A program made the translations under genes and the position numbers. Source: Prochlorococcus sp. AG-347-K17 (lineage in GTDB: Bacteria; Cyanobacteriota; Cyanobacteriia; PCC-6307; Cyanobiaceae). Taken from it: DNA of 64,000 bases. Shown here one piece after another: positions 53,322 through 63,431 of this stretch (the first letter of the stretch is position 1; every line of letters begins with the position of its first letter). The notes under the pieces were generated by a model. That model was not told the origin of the DNA. It saw only the letters and a list, made by a program, of their open reading frames with translations, and ran no database searches. The stretch is from contig QCCE01000008.1 in assembly GCA_003281385.1 (NCBI GenBank), forward strand, positions 1-64,000, read 5' to 3'.

Positions 53322-53326
53322 GAGTT

Positions 53327-55735
53327 TTAACTTACATAACGAATTGGAGCTAATCTAGGATCTAGAATTTTACTTCCTTTATCACCAAATTTTACTGCTA
53401 AAGATATTTTTTCACCGCTCCCAAAAATATGTATGATTTCACCTTTACCAAATTTTGAGTGAATTAGCTTATCTCCAACTATCCAGCTTTTTCCTTTACT
53501 GGGTCCTGAATATAATTTCCTAACTGCATTTATTGGTTTTTTAACAAATTCATTTGGATTATTTCGATCAACTCTTGTTAAACGATCAAGATGCCAATCT
53601 CTTCTAATTGAAGCACCTCCAGTTTGTGGTAATTCACCATCCATTAAATCTTCAGGAATTTCCGAAAGAAATATTGAAGGAATTGTTGCTTCACGCATCC
53701 CACCCCATAATCTTCTTTCTCTGGCATGACTCAAGAAAACTCTTTCTTTAGCTCTAGTAATACCTACGTAGCATAATCTTCTTTCCTCTTCCAGAAGTGA
53801 AGGATTATCTATTGATCTATGGCTCGGGAAGAGACCTTGTTCTAGTCCAGTGATAAAAACGTTTTGAAATTCTAATCCCTTGCTATTGTGCAGAGTCATA
53901 AGAGTTACCGAGTTGGGATTATTTTTTTTAGTATCATTATCAGTTGTTAAGGCTGCTGTAGAAAGAAATCCTTCTACATCTCCACTTTCTGTTTCTTCTT
54001 CATATTGAGTAGCTGCATTTATTAGTTCTTGTAAGTTATTTCTTCTTTCTTCAGATTCTTCAGTCCCACTAGCTAACAAGTCACTTAAATAACCACTTTT
54101 TTCTAAGATTAGTTGTAGTAGTTGAGCAGGGCCTGAATTTTCTAGATAACAAAGTAGATCATTCATAACTTCAGTAAATTTATTAATTCCTTTTGATGAT
54201 CTACCTATTGTTTCTTCAAGACTTTGCTTGTCATTAAGAACCTCCCATAATGGAATATTTAACCTGCTAGATAGTTCATTAAGTTTTTGAATGGTAGTCT
54301 TACCAATACCTCTTCTAGGAACATTTATTATGCGCAAAAGACTAACATTATCTGAAGAATTAACCAGAACTCTTAAATATGCTATTGCATCTTTAATTTC
54401 TCTTCTATCGTAAAAACGCAATCCTCCGAAAATTGTATAGGGTATGCGCCACCTTACTAGAGATTCCTCTAATACCCTTGATTGGGCTCTTGTTCGATAT
54501 AAGATTGCAAAATTTTTCCAAATTGGGTTTTGATTATAGTTATTGAGCGATTTTATTTTATTGGTAATTGCTTCTGCCTCAGAAATTTCATCATCACAGC
54601 TGAGCAACTTTAAAAGCTCCCCTTTTTCTTTAGTAGCCCTTAAAACTTTCTCAATTCTTTCAGAGTTGTTTTCAATTAGTGAGTTTGCAGCATCAAGGAT
54701 ATTAGAAGATGACCTATAATTTTCTTCTAATTTTACTAAAGAAGATTCTGTATCGTCATTAAATGCAGTTTTAAAATCTTCTTGAAAACCAATCAGAATT
54801 CTAAAGTCAGCTGCTCTGAAACTATAAATACTTTGATCAGCATCCCCAACTACAAAAATTGAACGATCTTCCCAATTAAAAAATTTTTTTGGTTCAGTAT
54901 TCCCAGCAGTAATTAATTTTATAAGTTCATATTGTGTTCTATTTGTATCTTGATATTCGTCAACTAGGATATGTTTAAATCTTTTGTGCCAGTAATCTCG
55001 TACTACATCATTTTGCCTCAATAAGAAAACAGGCAAGAGTAAAAGATCATCAAAATCTAAAGAATTATTTTTTGAAAGCGAAATCCTGTATCTCTTATAG
55101 GCCTCTGCAACTGTTTTATCAAAATTATTATCTGCTTTTTCTAGAAGATCATTCGAAGTTAGGCATTGATTCTTAGCATTACTTATTAATCTTTTAATCT
55201 TTTTGGGATCATATCTTTTGGGATCAAGATTCATATCTTGAGTAATAATTTCTTTTACTAATGTTTGAGAATCTGTTTCATCATAAATTGAAAATTGTCT
55301 TGTCCATTTTAATCCTTCTGGGTCATTATATTTTTCAATATCATATCTAAGAAGTCTTGAAAATAAAGAATGAAAAGTACCTATCCAAAGGTTTTGAAGT
55401 CTCTCTTGATGAACGTTGGTTCTTAATTGATTTTGATCAATTTCTTTGAGAGTTGACCATGGCTGCCCGAAATTATTAAAAGCTAATTCTTGTGCGAGAA
55501 GAACTTCTAACCTTGCTTTCATTTCTTTAGCAGCTTTGTTAGTAAAAGTTACCGCAAGAATGTTATGAGGATCTATAGAGTTGTTTTCAATAAGATTTGC
55601 AATTCTGTGGGTTAGAGCTTTTGTCTTTCCGCTGCCTGCACCAGCAACAACTAAAAGTGGTCCATAAACATGCTTTACTGCTTGAAGTTGTTCATTGTTT
55701 AGAGACTTAAAGAGGAAATTGTTAGTTTGAGACAC
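53327..55735 (-). CDS. pcrA: UvrD/PcrA-type DNA helicase
   Basis: AGAGSGKTKALTHRIANL; DEYQDTNRTQYEL; GDADQSIYSFRAAD; RRLCYVGITRAKERV. Confidence 0.97.
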   Translation of the reverse strand: MSQTNNFLFKSLNNEQLQAVKHVYGPLLVVAGAGSGKTKALTHRIANLIENNSIDPHNILAVTFTNKAAKEMKARLEVLLAQELAFNNFGQPWSTLKEIDQNQLRTNVHQERLQNLWIGTFHSLFSRLLRYDIEKYNDPEGLKWTRQFSIYDETDSQTLVKEIITQDMNLDPKRYDPKKIKRLISNAKNQCLTSNDLLEKADNNFDKTVAEAYKRYRISLSKNNSLDFDDLLLLPVFLLRQNDVVRDYWHKRFKHILVDEYQDTNRTQYELIKLITAGNTEPKKFFNWEDRSIFVVGDADQSIYSFRAADFRILIGFQEDFKTAFNDDTESSLVKLEENYRSSSNILDAANSLIENNSERIEKVLRATKEKGELLKLLSCDDEISEAEAITNKIKSLNNYNQNPIWKNFAILYRTRAQSRVLEESLVRWRIPYTIFGGLRFYDRREIKDAIAYLRVLVNSSDNVSLLRIINVPRRGIGKTTIQKLNELSSRLNIPLWEVLNDKQSLEETIGRSSKGINKFTEVMNDLLCYLENSGPAQLLQLILEKSGYLSDLLASGTEESEERRNNLQELINAATQYEEETESGDVEGFLSTAALTTDNDTKKNNPNSVTLMTLHNSKGLEFQNVFITGLEQGLFPSHRSIDNPSLLEEERRLCYVGITRAKERVFLSHARERRLWGGMREATIPSIFLSEIPEDLMDGELPQTGGASIRRDWHLDRLTRVDRNNPNEFVKKPINAVRKLYSGPSKGKSWIVGDKLIHSKFGKGEIIHIFGSGEKISLAVKFGDKGSKILDPRLAPIRYVS

Positions 55736-55757
55736 TTTTGTAAGGTTTTTTCAAGAG

Positions 55758-55964
55758 TCAGACTTTACTAGGAGGTTCGGACTCTGTTTCTAGCTGTTCT
55801 AAAGCTTTTTTTAAATTAATAAGTTCATTATTATTATTAATTATTTCTTCAAATTTGTTTTGAGGCATTCTTAATTTCATACTTCTTTCAAAAATTTCTT
55901 TTTCTAATCTTTTTTTGTAAGAAGAAATAATTTTCTTTGATAACCTTAAATCTTGTTGATCCAA
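55758..55964 (-). CDS. Small conserved hypothetical, coiled-coil-like (68 aa)
   Basis: Charged helical ORF in an otherwise empty gap, 22 bp downstream of helicase start on same strand. Confidence 0.5.
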   Translation of the reverse strand: MDQQDLRLSKKIISSYKKRLEKEIFERSMKLRMPQNKFEEIINNNNELINLKKALEQLETESEPPSKV

Positions 55965-56140
55965 AATCTTATAAAAGATGCAATTTTATTTTAGCGGAAA
56001 AAATTTTTTATTTAAATTATTTCAACTATCACTTTGGAATGAAGTTATTAATTAAGAAGCATTGCGTTAATTTTATAATTGTATTGTTTTTACTAGCTTT
56101 GTACTAATCTTAAAACTAACTTTAAATTTTTACTTCGGGA

Positions 56141-56653
56141 ATGTCTGTTTCAAAGAATAATCAACTTTTGTCAGCCGATAAGAAATTAAATGATTTAAGC
56201 AATATAAAAGAATTTATTAATAGTGCAAATTCAAGATTAGATGCAATAACCTCAATAACTAATAATTCACATGCAATCGCAGCAGACGCTGTAACAGCCA
56301 TGATTTGCGAAAATCAAGATTCACTTAATTCAAAAGTATCTTTAAATACGACTAACAAGATGTCTGTTTGTTTAAGAGATGGAGAAATTATTTTAAGGAT
56401 TGTTGCTTATCTTTTAATTTCTAATGATGAATCAGTTTTAGAAAAAAGTTGTTTGAAGGATCTTAAAAATACTTATCTTGCTCTTGGGGTGCCTCTAAGA
56501 AATGCAAGAAGGGTTTTTGAATTAATGCGAGATGCAACTATCTCTGATTTGAATTCAACACTTAATAATATGAGTGGAAAGAAAGGCTTTCTTCCTAAAT
56601 TAATATCTGAAACAGAGTTTCAATTTGAAAGGATAATTAATCTTTTAAACTAG
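56141..56653 (+). CDS. cpeB: Divergent beta-phycoerythrin (relic CpeB)
   Basis: Phycobiliprotein signature [10 protein letters not shown]...[46 protein letters not shown]. Confidence 0.9.
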   Translation: MSVSKNNQLLSADKKLNDLSNIKEFINSANSRLDAITSITNNSHAIAADAVTAMICENQDSLNSKVSLNTTNKMSVCLRDGEIILRIVAYLLISNDESVLEKSCLKDLKNTYLALGVPLRNARRVFELMRDATISDLNSTLNNMSGKKGFLPKLISETEFQFERIINLLN

Positions 56654-57188
56654 CTAAATTCCTTATTTCTGAAGTATGAGACGTCTGTATTACTGAGTTA
56701 TTTTCCAGATTTCTAATAGTAGAAAATCTTGATCTTATATGAGTGGATAAAAAGGAAATTCTTTCTTCGGAAACTGTTGATTTATAAATAGTTTTAATGT
56801 GTAAATTATTTTGTTCATCAATCAAATAATTGGATGATGAAACTAAAGATTCTGTATAACCTTTATTTCTTAAAACAATTCCTGAATTATCATCCTTGGG
56901 TAAAAATATCAAAATAGTTTCATCTCCCTTAGGTATATCATTTTCTTCCCAATCACTAATAGATTGCCATTTTATAGAAATGGCTATGCTCTCTAGGTTT
57001 GAATTTAACTTGTAATTTTTAAAAATTTCAATAATTTTTTTATTTTTTGAGTTGATATGTTTAATATGTATCTTACTAGTTGAGTTTTCAAATTCCTGAA
57101 AAGCTAAAGTATGAGTACTTCTTATGGATTTCCACTCTCCTATACTTTCATCAATGAATTGATTAATTGTTGTTATATTCTTCGTCAA
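56637..57188 (-). CDS. cpeS: CpeS/CpcS-like phycobilin lyase
   Basis: [30 protein letters not shown] and [12 protein letters not shown]; adjacent to cpeB. Confidence 0.85.
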   Translation of the reverse strand: MTKNITTINQFIDESIGEWKSIRSTHTLAFQEFENSTSKIHIKHINSKNKKIIEIFKNYKLNSNLESIAISIKWQSISDWEENDIPKGDETILIFLPKDDNSGIVLRNKGYTESLVSSSNYLIDEQNNLHIKTIYKSTVSEERISFLSTHIRSRFSTIRNLENNSVIQTSHTSEIRNLASLKD

Positions 57189-57342
57189 GTTTATCTTCTA
57201 CGGAATGATTTTCTGCTTTTTGAATCATTCTTACCATTGAATCCACCATCAATCTCTTTGCAGAAGTTACTTTTAATCCAGAAGGAGTGGTTGATATTTG
57301 TTCTCCAGGGCGATCATGTGAAGTTGGTCTAAATGGAGTCAT
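57163..57342 (-). CDS. Small ORF, 59 aa, upstream of and overlapping cpeS
   Basis: ATG...TAA read on minus strand: [59 protein letters not shown]; below ORF-track cutoff. Confidence 0.6.
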   Translation of the reverse strand: MTPFRPTSHDRPGEQISTTPSGLKVTSAKRLMVDSMVRMIQKAENHSVEDKLDEEYNNN

Positions 57343-57459
57343 CTAAGAACTTTAAAAAATTAATCGATTCCTATTCTTGCATGAATTCTTTTACATATAG
57401 TTTATGTTTGCAAAAATGTCATATCTCTATTTTTTGATTTCCCACTTTTTAACTGTTTT

Positions 57460-58095
57460 TTATTTAGGTATTTTATTTTTTGCTAATCCTGAAATAGTGG
57501 CCAATGCAAACATTCCTAAAAGAGCTACTCCTAGAAATAATCCTGCACCCTGACTAACACCAGCTCCTACAGCTACTAATATAGAATCACTTATTAGAAG
57601 ACTTATTAATAATGCTGGAGTAAATATTTTCCAGCGAGTTCCTCCAATACCAATTGCGTAGCTTAGAAAATCAAAAAGGCCAGTCATAAGTAGACCTGTC
57701 ATCAGAAAGAAATTTTCTTCGAGTTGGTTCTGGTTAAAACTTTCAATTTTTTTCATCGCTTTGGGACCTACCAAATTCCTTACAGGGACTCGCCCATAAT
57801 TTCTTGCGATAAAGAAAGCAGCTTGGCAAAAAACAATATCAGAAAAGATTATTGTCATGTAACCTTTTTGAAATCCTAATAATGATCCTGCTAGTAGAGA
57901 ATAAGCTGAACTTGGTAGAGCTGGTAAAATAATACTCACTCCTCTAAGTATGAAAATACCTAAGGGAGCCCAAATTCCCATACTTTCTATTTTGTTCCTA
58001 AGGGGTTCAATCCCATAATTTTGGATTAAATAAATTAATACAACAAATATTGCGATAAAAAAAACTACTGAAAGAAATTTCTGTATTTTATTCAT
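57460..58095 (-). CDS. TVP38/TMEM64 (SNARE-associated/DedA-like) membrane protein
   Basis: GIFILRGVSIILPALPSSAYSLLAGSLLGFQKGYMTIIFSDIVFCQAAFFIARNYGR. Confidence 0.88.
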   Translation of the reverse strand: MNKIQKFLSVVFFIAIFVVLIYLIQNYGIEPLRNKIESMGIWAPLGIFILRGVSIILPALPSSAYSLLAGSLLGFQKGYMTIIFSDIVFCQAAFFIARNYGRVPVRNLVGPKAMKKIESFNQNQLEENFFLMTGLLMTGLFDFLSYAIGIGGTRWKIFTPALLISLLISDSILVAVGAGVSQGAGLFLGVALLGMFALATISGLAKNKIPK

Positions 58096-58240
58096 TATTT
58101 TTTAGTAAATTTATTGGAAGTAAATTCTCAATTCAATATTTGATTGTATCTATAATAGAATTACTAATCAACAAAAATTTTTACAAATTTTTAATCTTTT
58201 ATTCACTTCCGATAAAAGATTTTTTATTTCAGATGTATTA

Positions 58241-58660
58241 ATGATTAATTCTAAGAATAAAGTTAGTTCAATATTTATTCGAGATAGCTTGGGTTTAATC
58301 CTTTCGATTATTGTTTTCTTGAGTATCTCAATAAAACAATCAAATGCTTTGCCGCATGAATGGGTTGGAGTACCTAAAAGTGAATATGGAGAACAGTTAT
58401 GGGATAAACAAAGTATTAAAAGAAATGAGGATGGTTCTGTGAGAGTATTGAGTAAATTTATTCCCAAAACAAAAAGTGAAATTACTAAGGATATACTCTA
58501 TACAATGGATATAAATTGTTTTGAAAAATCATTTAGAGATGTTGATGTCTCCATAGATGAAATAAATAGTAATTTAAATGATTTAGCTGATTGGCAAGAT
58601 CCAAATGGAGATAAGTTGATTTTAGGTGTTATAGGTCAAGTCTGCAGAGTAGAAAACTAA
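58241..58660 (+). CDS. Hypothetical secreted/membrane-anchored protein
   Basis: 139-aa ORF with N-terminal hydrophobic segment and possible signal peptide; no family recognised. Confidence 0.6.
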   Translation: MINSKNKVSSIFIRDSLGLILSIIVFLSISIKQSNALPHEWVGVPKSEYGEQLWDKQSIKRNEDGSVRVLSKFIPKTKSEITKDILYTMDINCFEKSFRDVDVSIDEINSNLNDLADWQDPNGDKLILGVIGQVCRVEN

Positions 58661-58712
58661 AAAATCCGAATTGTAAAAATAAAATAAAAAATTTTTACAT
58701 GATTAAAAAATG

Positions 58713-58740
58713 TAAAACCCTGTCATGAACAGGGTTTTAA
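58713..58740. terminator. Hairpin terminator between the 58241 ORF and tRNA-Phe
   Basis: AAAACCCTGT-TCATG/CATGA-ACAGGGTTTT symmetric hairpin, T tract on + and A-rich flank for - strand. Confidence 0.8.
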
Positions 58741-58743
58741 AGG

Positions 58744-58816
58744 TGCCAGGACCCAGATTTGAACTGGGGACACGGCGATTTTCAGTCGCCTGCTCTACCA
58801 ACTGAGCTATCCCGGC
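58744..58816 (-). tRNA. tRNA-Phe (anticodon GAA)
   Basis: GCCGGGATAGCTCAGTTGGTAGAGCAGGCGACTGAAAATCGCCGTGTCCCCAGTTCAAATCTGGGTCCTGGCA. Confidence 0.97.
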
Positions 58817-58907
58817 TCTAATCTATATACTCTAAATTACGATGCGTAGTTTGTGAAACCCTTTTCATTAAAAATTTTATATCTTCATCAAATATCCTAA
58901 AAACATA

Positions 58908-60137
58908 TTATTTTGCATTAATCGCCAATAAGGCAGTACCAAATGAAGTAGTTTTTTTACATGAAACTATTGGTATCTTGATAATTTTTTCTCTTATTTT
59001 TCTCCATTGTGGGTTTTTTGAACCTCCACCAATAGTAATAATCTTTTTTGGAAGTGAACCTGTTAGTTCTCCTAGTTTTTCCCATCCTTTCAATTCGATC
59101 TTGGCTAGCCCCTCGAATAATGCGTGTAAATAAAGTGAGTCGCTTACTGGCCTAGGATCAAGTATCGGTTCTAAATTAGCATTATTAACAGGAAATCTCT
59201 CTCCTTTACTATTAAGAGGTAAAAGATTTAAAGAAGTATTTTTCGATGGATTAATTTGTCGACTGAGCTCTTTGATTTCTAAATCAGAAAATAACTGAGA
59301 CAAGACACCGCATCCTGAATTTGATGCTCCTCCACATATCCAATCGCCGTTTACTCTATGAATAGTTATTCCTTGTTTTTTTATAGGATTATCAATCATT
59401 TTTTTAACTACAATAGTCGTCCCTAAAACAGTGAGACCATCTTTTTTACCTAAACCTGCAGCTATTAAAGCTGCATTAGAGTCAGTGGTTCCTGAGATTA
59501 ATATTAATTTTTTATTTAAGTTAAATCTTTCCGCTAAATTAAAATTCACTTGTCCAAGAATTTTCCCACTTTTTATTATTTTCGGTAAGCATTTTTGCCA
59601 TGAAGTATTGAGATAGCTTTTTGGCCATGATTCTTTTTTTAGGTCCCAACCAAGTTTTAGATTATTACCTTCTTCTCCATGAGTCCAATCTTTTAAAAAC
59701 CAACCAGTGATCCAATCAGATTGATGACGTAAAAGTATATTAGTACCATATTCATTAATTAGTTTTAACGCTTTAGCAAGACTACTGTATGGAGTTCGCA
59801 GATGATCTTCTCCAGAAGTTAAGGATTCAAGAAGGATCTTATTTTCGCTACATGCTTGGTCATAAGGTATTGCTTCTCCTATCGGCTCTCCTCGCAAATT
59901 TGATGCTGTTAAAGTTCCTGAGGTGCCCGAGATAGCCAACTTATTCAGGTTGGTTTTCACCTCAAAAGGTAAATTAGCTAGGAGATTCTCACAAGAATTA
60001 ATCCAAGAATTTGGATTTTTAAAGCTGTATGAATAAGGTACTGAATTTGAATATACTAATTTCTTATGAAAGTTGATTATTGATATTCTTGCACCACTGG
60101 TTCCAAAATCTAACCCCCCATAAAAATTTGCAGGCAT
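58908..60137 (-). CDS. FGGY-family carbohydrate kinase
   Basis: YGGLDFGTSGARISIINF; ISGTTDSNAALIAAGLG; KIITIGGGSKNPQWRKI. Confidence 0.88.
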   Translation of the reverse strand: MPANFYGGLDFGTSGARISIINFHKKLVYSNSVPYSYSFKNPNSWINSCENLLANLPFEVKTNLNKLAISGTSGTLTASNLRGEPIGEAIPYDQACSENKILLESLTSGEDHLRTPYSSLAKALKLINEYGTNILLRHQSDWITGWFLKDWTHGEEGNNLKLGWDLKKESWPKSYLNTSWQKCLPKIIKSGKILGQVNFNLAERFNLNKKLILISGTTDSNAALIAAGLGKKDGLTVLGTTIVVKKMIDNPIKKQGITIHRVNGDWICGGASNSGCGVLSQLFSDLEIKELSRQINPSKNTSLNLLPLNSKGERFPVNNANLEPILDPRPVSDSLYLHALFEGLAKIELKGWEKLGELTGSLPKKIITIGGGSKNPQWRKIREKIIKIPIVSCKKTTSFGTALLAINAK

Positions 60138-60152
60138 AGAAAAAATATTTTA

Positions 60153-61391
60153 TTAAAAGATCTTGGAAGCTTCTGCTAATTGGGCTGCTTTTTCTTCCAC
60201 ATTTTCCCATGGGAGCTCTAGATCTCTTCTGCCAAAATGTCCATAGGATGCAGTCTTTCTAAAAAATTTGCCTCCCATTTTTTTGGGTAGATTTCTTAAA
60301 TTAAATTCTTTTATTATTGCTGCTGGTCTTAAATCAAAGTGCTGTTTAATTAGCTCAGTCAAATTAGCTTGTGAAATAACACCTGTATCAAAAGTTTCCA
60401 CGAGAATGGAAATTGGTTTTGCTACTCCAATTGCGTAACTTAATTGTACTTCTGCTTTTTTTGCCAATTTCGCCTTAACTATGCTTTTAGCTACATAACG
60501 TGCTGCATAAGCGGCTGATCTATCTACTTTTGTTGGATCTTTACCAGAAAATGCCCCTCCTCCGTGTCTTGCATATCCACCATAAGTATCTACAATAATT
60601 TTTCTGCCAGTGAGCCCTGCATCTCCTTGGGGCCCGCCTACGACAAATTTACCCGTGGGGTTTACTAGAAATCTTGTTTGGTTAATGTTTGGTTTGATTT
60701 CTAAATCTTCAGTAGCAGGAACTACAACATGCCTCCATAAATCTTCTTTTATTTTTTGACGAATTTCTTCTTCATTTGTTATCCCATCTATCTCAGAATT
60801 ATGTTGAGTTGAAATTAAAATTGTATTAATAGAGACTGGTAAACCTTTTTCGTAATCAATGCTTACTTGAGTTTTACCATCAGGGAGTAGATAATTAAGG
60901 ACTTTTTCATGCCTCACTTTGGCAAGTTGAATGGCTAATCTGTGAGCCAAGCTAATTGGTAAGGGCATTAATTCAGGCGTCTCATCGCATGCATAGCCGA
61001 ACATTATGCCTTGGTCACCAGCTCCGGTATTGTCTTCCAAATCATCGTTAACATCATCTGCGTCATTTACTCCTTGTGAAATATCTGGTGATTGCTCGTC
61101 AAGTGCTACTAAAACAGCACAACTATTTGCGTCAAAACCACCTGCTTTGTAGCCTTCATATCCAATTTCTTTAATTACATTTCTAACAAGTTTTATGTAA
61201 TCGACTTTTGCTTTTGAAGTTATTTCTCCAGTAAGTAAACAAAGACCAGTATTAACAACAGTTTCGCATGCAACTCTGCTTTCAGGATCCTCTGCCAGTA
61301 AAGCATCTAAAACAGCGTCACTAATTTGATCACATATTTTGTCAGGATGACCTTCAGTTACGGATTCAGAAGTGAAAATGAAATCACTCAT
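60153..61391 (-). CDS. metK: S-adenosylmethionine synthase
   Basis: [53 protein letters not shown]. Confidence 0.98.
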   Translation of the reverse strand: MSDFIFTSESVTEGHPDKICDQISDAVLDALLAEDPESRVACETVVNTGLCLLTGEITSKAKVDYIKLVRNVIKEIGYEGYKAGGFDANSCAVLVALDEQSPDISQGVNDADDVNDDLEDNTGAGDQGIMFGYACDETPELMPLPISLAHRLAIQLAKVRHEKVLNYLLPDGKTQVSIDYEKGLPVSINTILISTQHNSEIDGITNEEEIRQKIKEDLWRHVVVPATEDLEIKPNINQTRFLVNPTGKFVVGGPQGDAGLTGRKIIVDTYGGYARHGGGAFSGKDPTKVDRSAAYAARYVAKSIVKAKLAKKAEVQLSYAIGVAKPISILVETFDTGVISQANLTELIKQHFDLRPAAIIKEFNLRNLPKKMGGKFFRKTASYGHFGRRDLELPWENVEEKAAQLAEASKIF

Positions 61392-61528
61392 TTATAAATA
61401 ATTTTGAAATTAGACTTTATCCTAAATTAGATTATCGTTACAAATCAATGATTGTAAATTAAAGATGACTAGTACAATAATAAAGAGACTGAGGTTCCAA
61501 TATTAGTGCACAAAATAAATAAGTTAAT

Positions 61529-62620
61529 TTATACTGTATCAGCTGATGCTGTGGAGATCTCTTCGTTATCGTCAGTTTGTTCAAATAACATTTGTTTGTA
61601 TTTCGCAGCCATTTCTTCAGCTTTACTAAAGACTTTTTGAGGGTCTGTTAACATATCGCCTGGTTCAGGTTCAAGTGCTTTAGTAGATAATGAAATTCGT
61701 CCTCTTTCTGAATCGAGGTCAATTATCATGACTTTCATTTGGTCATTCACATTTAAAACATTATGAGGAGTCTCAATATGTTCATGACTTATCTCGGAAA
61801 TGTGCAATAGACCACTAACTCCACCAATATCAATAAAGGCTCCATAAGGTTTAATACCTTTTACGTTACCAACTACAACTTCGCCTACTTCAAGACGATT
61901 CATTTTTTTCTCAACTAAAGCTCTCCTATGGCTAAGTACTAATCTATTTCTCTCTTCATCAACTTCAAGAAATTTTAAAGGCAAATATTCACCTTCTAAG
62001 TCATCTTTAATTTTTCGAGCACTTATATGAGAGCCTGGAATAAAACCTCTCAAGCCTTCTACCCTAACAAGAGCTCCGCCTCTGTTTGTTGCGAAAACTT
62101 CAGAATATATAGTTGCATCTTCTTTTTGGAGCTGTCTAACCCTTTCCCATGCTCTTTGATATTCAATTCTTCTAATGGAGAGGGCTAATTGGCCATCTTC
62201 ATTTTCTTCGCTCATTATGAAAAATTCTCTACTTTCTGAAGGTTGTAAAACATCATTAAGTCCTTCAACTCTATTTATCGAAACCTCCTGAACAGGCATA
62301 AAAGCTGCTGTTTTTGCCCCTATATCTATCATGGCTCCTTTGGGCTCTAAAGCAAAAACGGTACCTTTAACTAGATCGCCAGGCTTGAAGTTATAGTCAT
62401 ACTTACCCAAAAGTGATGCAAATTCTTCTTGTGTGAATCCTGCGTTGTCAAAATCCGTATTTTTTCTGCTAGAGGAAGAATCTGCTGAAGGTATATCGCT
62501 CTTCTCGAATGATAAATCTTCCTCATTTTGAGATGCTGAATCGTTATCTAACTCAGACGTATTTTTAATTTCTTGATCCTCAGAAAGTTCTTTTATTGTT
62601 TGGGAAGAATTTTCGTTCAT
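61529..62620 (-). CDS. rpsA: 30S ribosomal protein S1
   Basis: Tandem S1 domains (VKGTVFALEPKGAMIDIG; VVGNVKGIKPYGAFIDIGGVSGLLHISEISH). Confidence 0.96.
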   Translation of the reverse strand: MNENSSQTIKELSEDQEIKNTSELDNDSASQNEEDLSFEKSDIPSADSSSSRKNTDFDNAGFTQEEFASLLGKYDYNFKPGDLVKGTVFALEPKGAMIDIGAKTAAFMPVQEVSINRVEGLNDVLQPSESREFFIMSEENEDGQLALSIRRIEYQRAWERVRQLQKEDATIYSEVFATNRGGALVRVEGLRGFIPGSHISARKIKDDLEGEYLPLKFLEVDEERNRLVLSHRRALVEKKMNRLEVGEVVVGNVKGIKPYGAFIDIGGVSGLLHISEISHEHIETPHNVLNVNDQMKVMIIDLDSERGRISLSTKALEPEPGDMLTDPQKVFSKAEEMAAKYKQMLFEQTDDNEEISTASADTV

Positions 62621-62729
62621 TTGTTGTATCGCAGACTACCTAAGGTAGTTAGAAAGGGATGCTACTAGCCTGCAAACTAATAGCAAAAAACATTTGTGAT
62701 ATGTATTCTACACTTTAAGATGCTGAATT

Positions 62730-63209
62730 TTATGAAATTGAAGCTAATTGGTTTTTTGAACTTCCCTTTAAAGATTCAAGAGTTGAAACAAAATCTTTTA
62801 CACCATTAAATTTTCTGTAAACTGAGGCGTATCTTATATAGGCGACTTCGTTTTCTTTTCTAAGATTTTTAAGTATTAATTCTCCTATTTGTGAAGATTT
62901 AATATCTTTATTAGAATCTTGGACGATTTGAGATTCGATTCCATCTACGAAATTAATAATTGCATCCCTACTGAAGTTAGTCTTTTCGCATGCTCTTGAT
63001 ATGCCAGTAAATAATTTTTGTTTATCAAATAATTCTCTGCCTCCGTCTTTTTTTAAAACTGAAACTGGCATGGTTTCCACTCTTTCGTAAGTTGTAAATC
63101 TAAAGCTGCAATTTAAGCACTCTCTTCTCCTTCGAACACTTTTACCACTATCAGCAGATCTAGATTCCAAAACTCTGCTATCTGTGTTTTGACAGGTTGG
63201 ACACTGCAT
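62730..63209 (-). CDS. nrdR: Transcriptional repressor NrdR
   Basis: [17 protein letters not shown]...[20 protein letters not shown] plus ATP-cone. Confidence 0.97.
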   Translation of the reverse strand: MQCPTCQNTDSRVLESRSADSGKSVRRRRECLNCSFRFTTYERVETMPVSVLKKDGGRELFDKQKLFTGISRACEKTNFSRDAIINFVDGIESQIVQDSNKDIKSSQIGELILKNLRKENEVAYIRYASVYRKFNGVKDFVSTLESLKGSSKNQLASIS

Positions 63210-63270
63210 GTGGTGAAATAAGTTGCACTTTAACTCTAATAGTAGAGTAATATTTTAATTATGAAAAGTA

Positions 63271-63304
63271 AAAAAAAAAACCTCTTTTACAAGAGGTTTT
63301 TTTC
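63271..63304 (-). terminator. Rho-independent terminator after psbB-psbT
   Basis: AACCTCTT-TTAC-AAGAGGTT flanked by A and T runs. Confidence 0.9.
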
Positions 63305-63309
63305 TGAGT

Positions 63310-63408
63310 TCATTTTCTGTCGAATTTAGGTGGGTCTCTAAAGGCGACAGCAAAGAATAAAGTAACAACTGCGAGAGTTAGAATAAGAACGTAAGCAAAA
63401 GCTTCCAT
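63310..63408 (-). CDS. psbT: Photosystem II protein PsbT
   Basis: [32 protein letters not shown] (32 aa). Confidence 0.97.
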   Translation of the reverse strand: MEAFAYVLILTLAVVTLFFAVAFRDPPKFDRK

Positions 63409-63431
63409 AAGATTAAGTAAATAAGTTTAGT

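Noticed and set aside
56087-56099. GTATTGTTTTTAC upstream of cpeB as an NtcA site
   Set aside because: Spacing is N7, and there is no properly spaced TAN3T I could support.
62626-62639. GTA-N8-TAC (GTATCGCAGACTAC) just upstream of rpsA, resembling an NtcA site
   Set aside because: It lies only about 6 nt before the start codon, where no promoter could follow with N20-24-TAN3T spacing; about this many matches are expected by chance.
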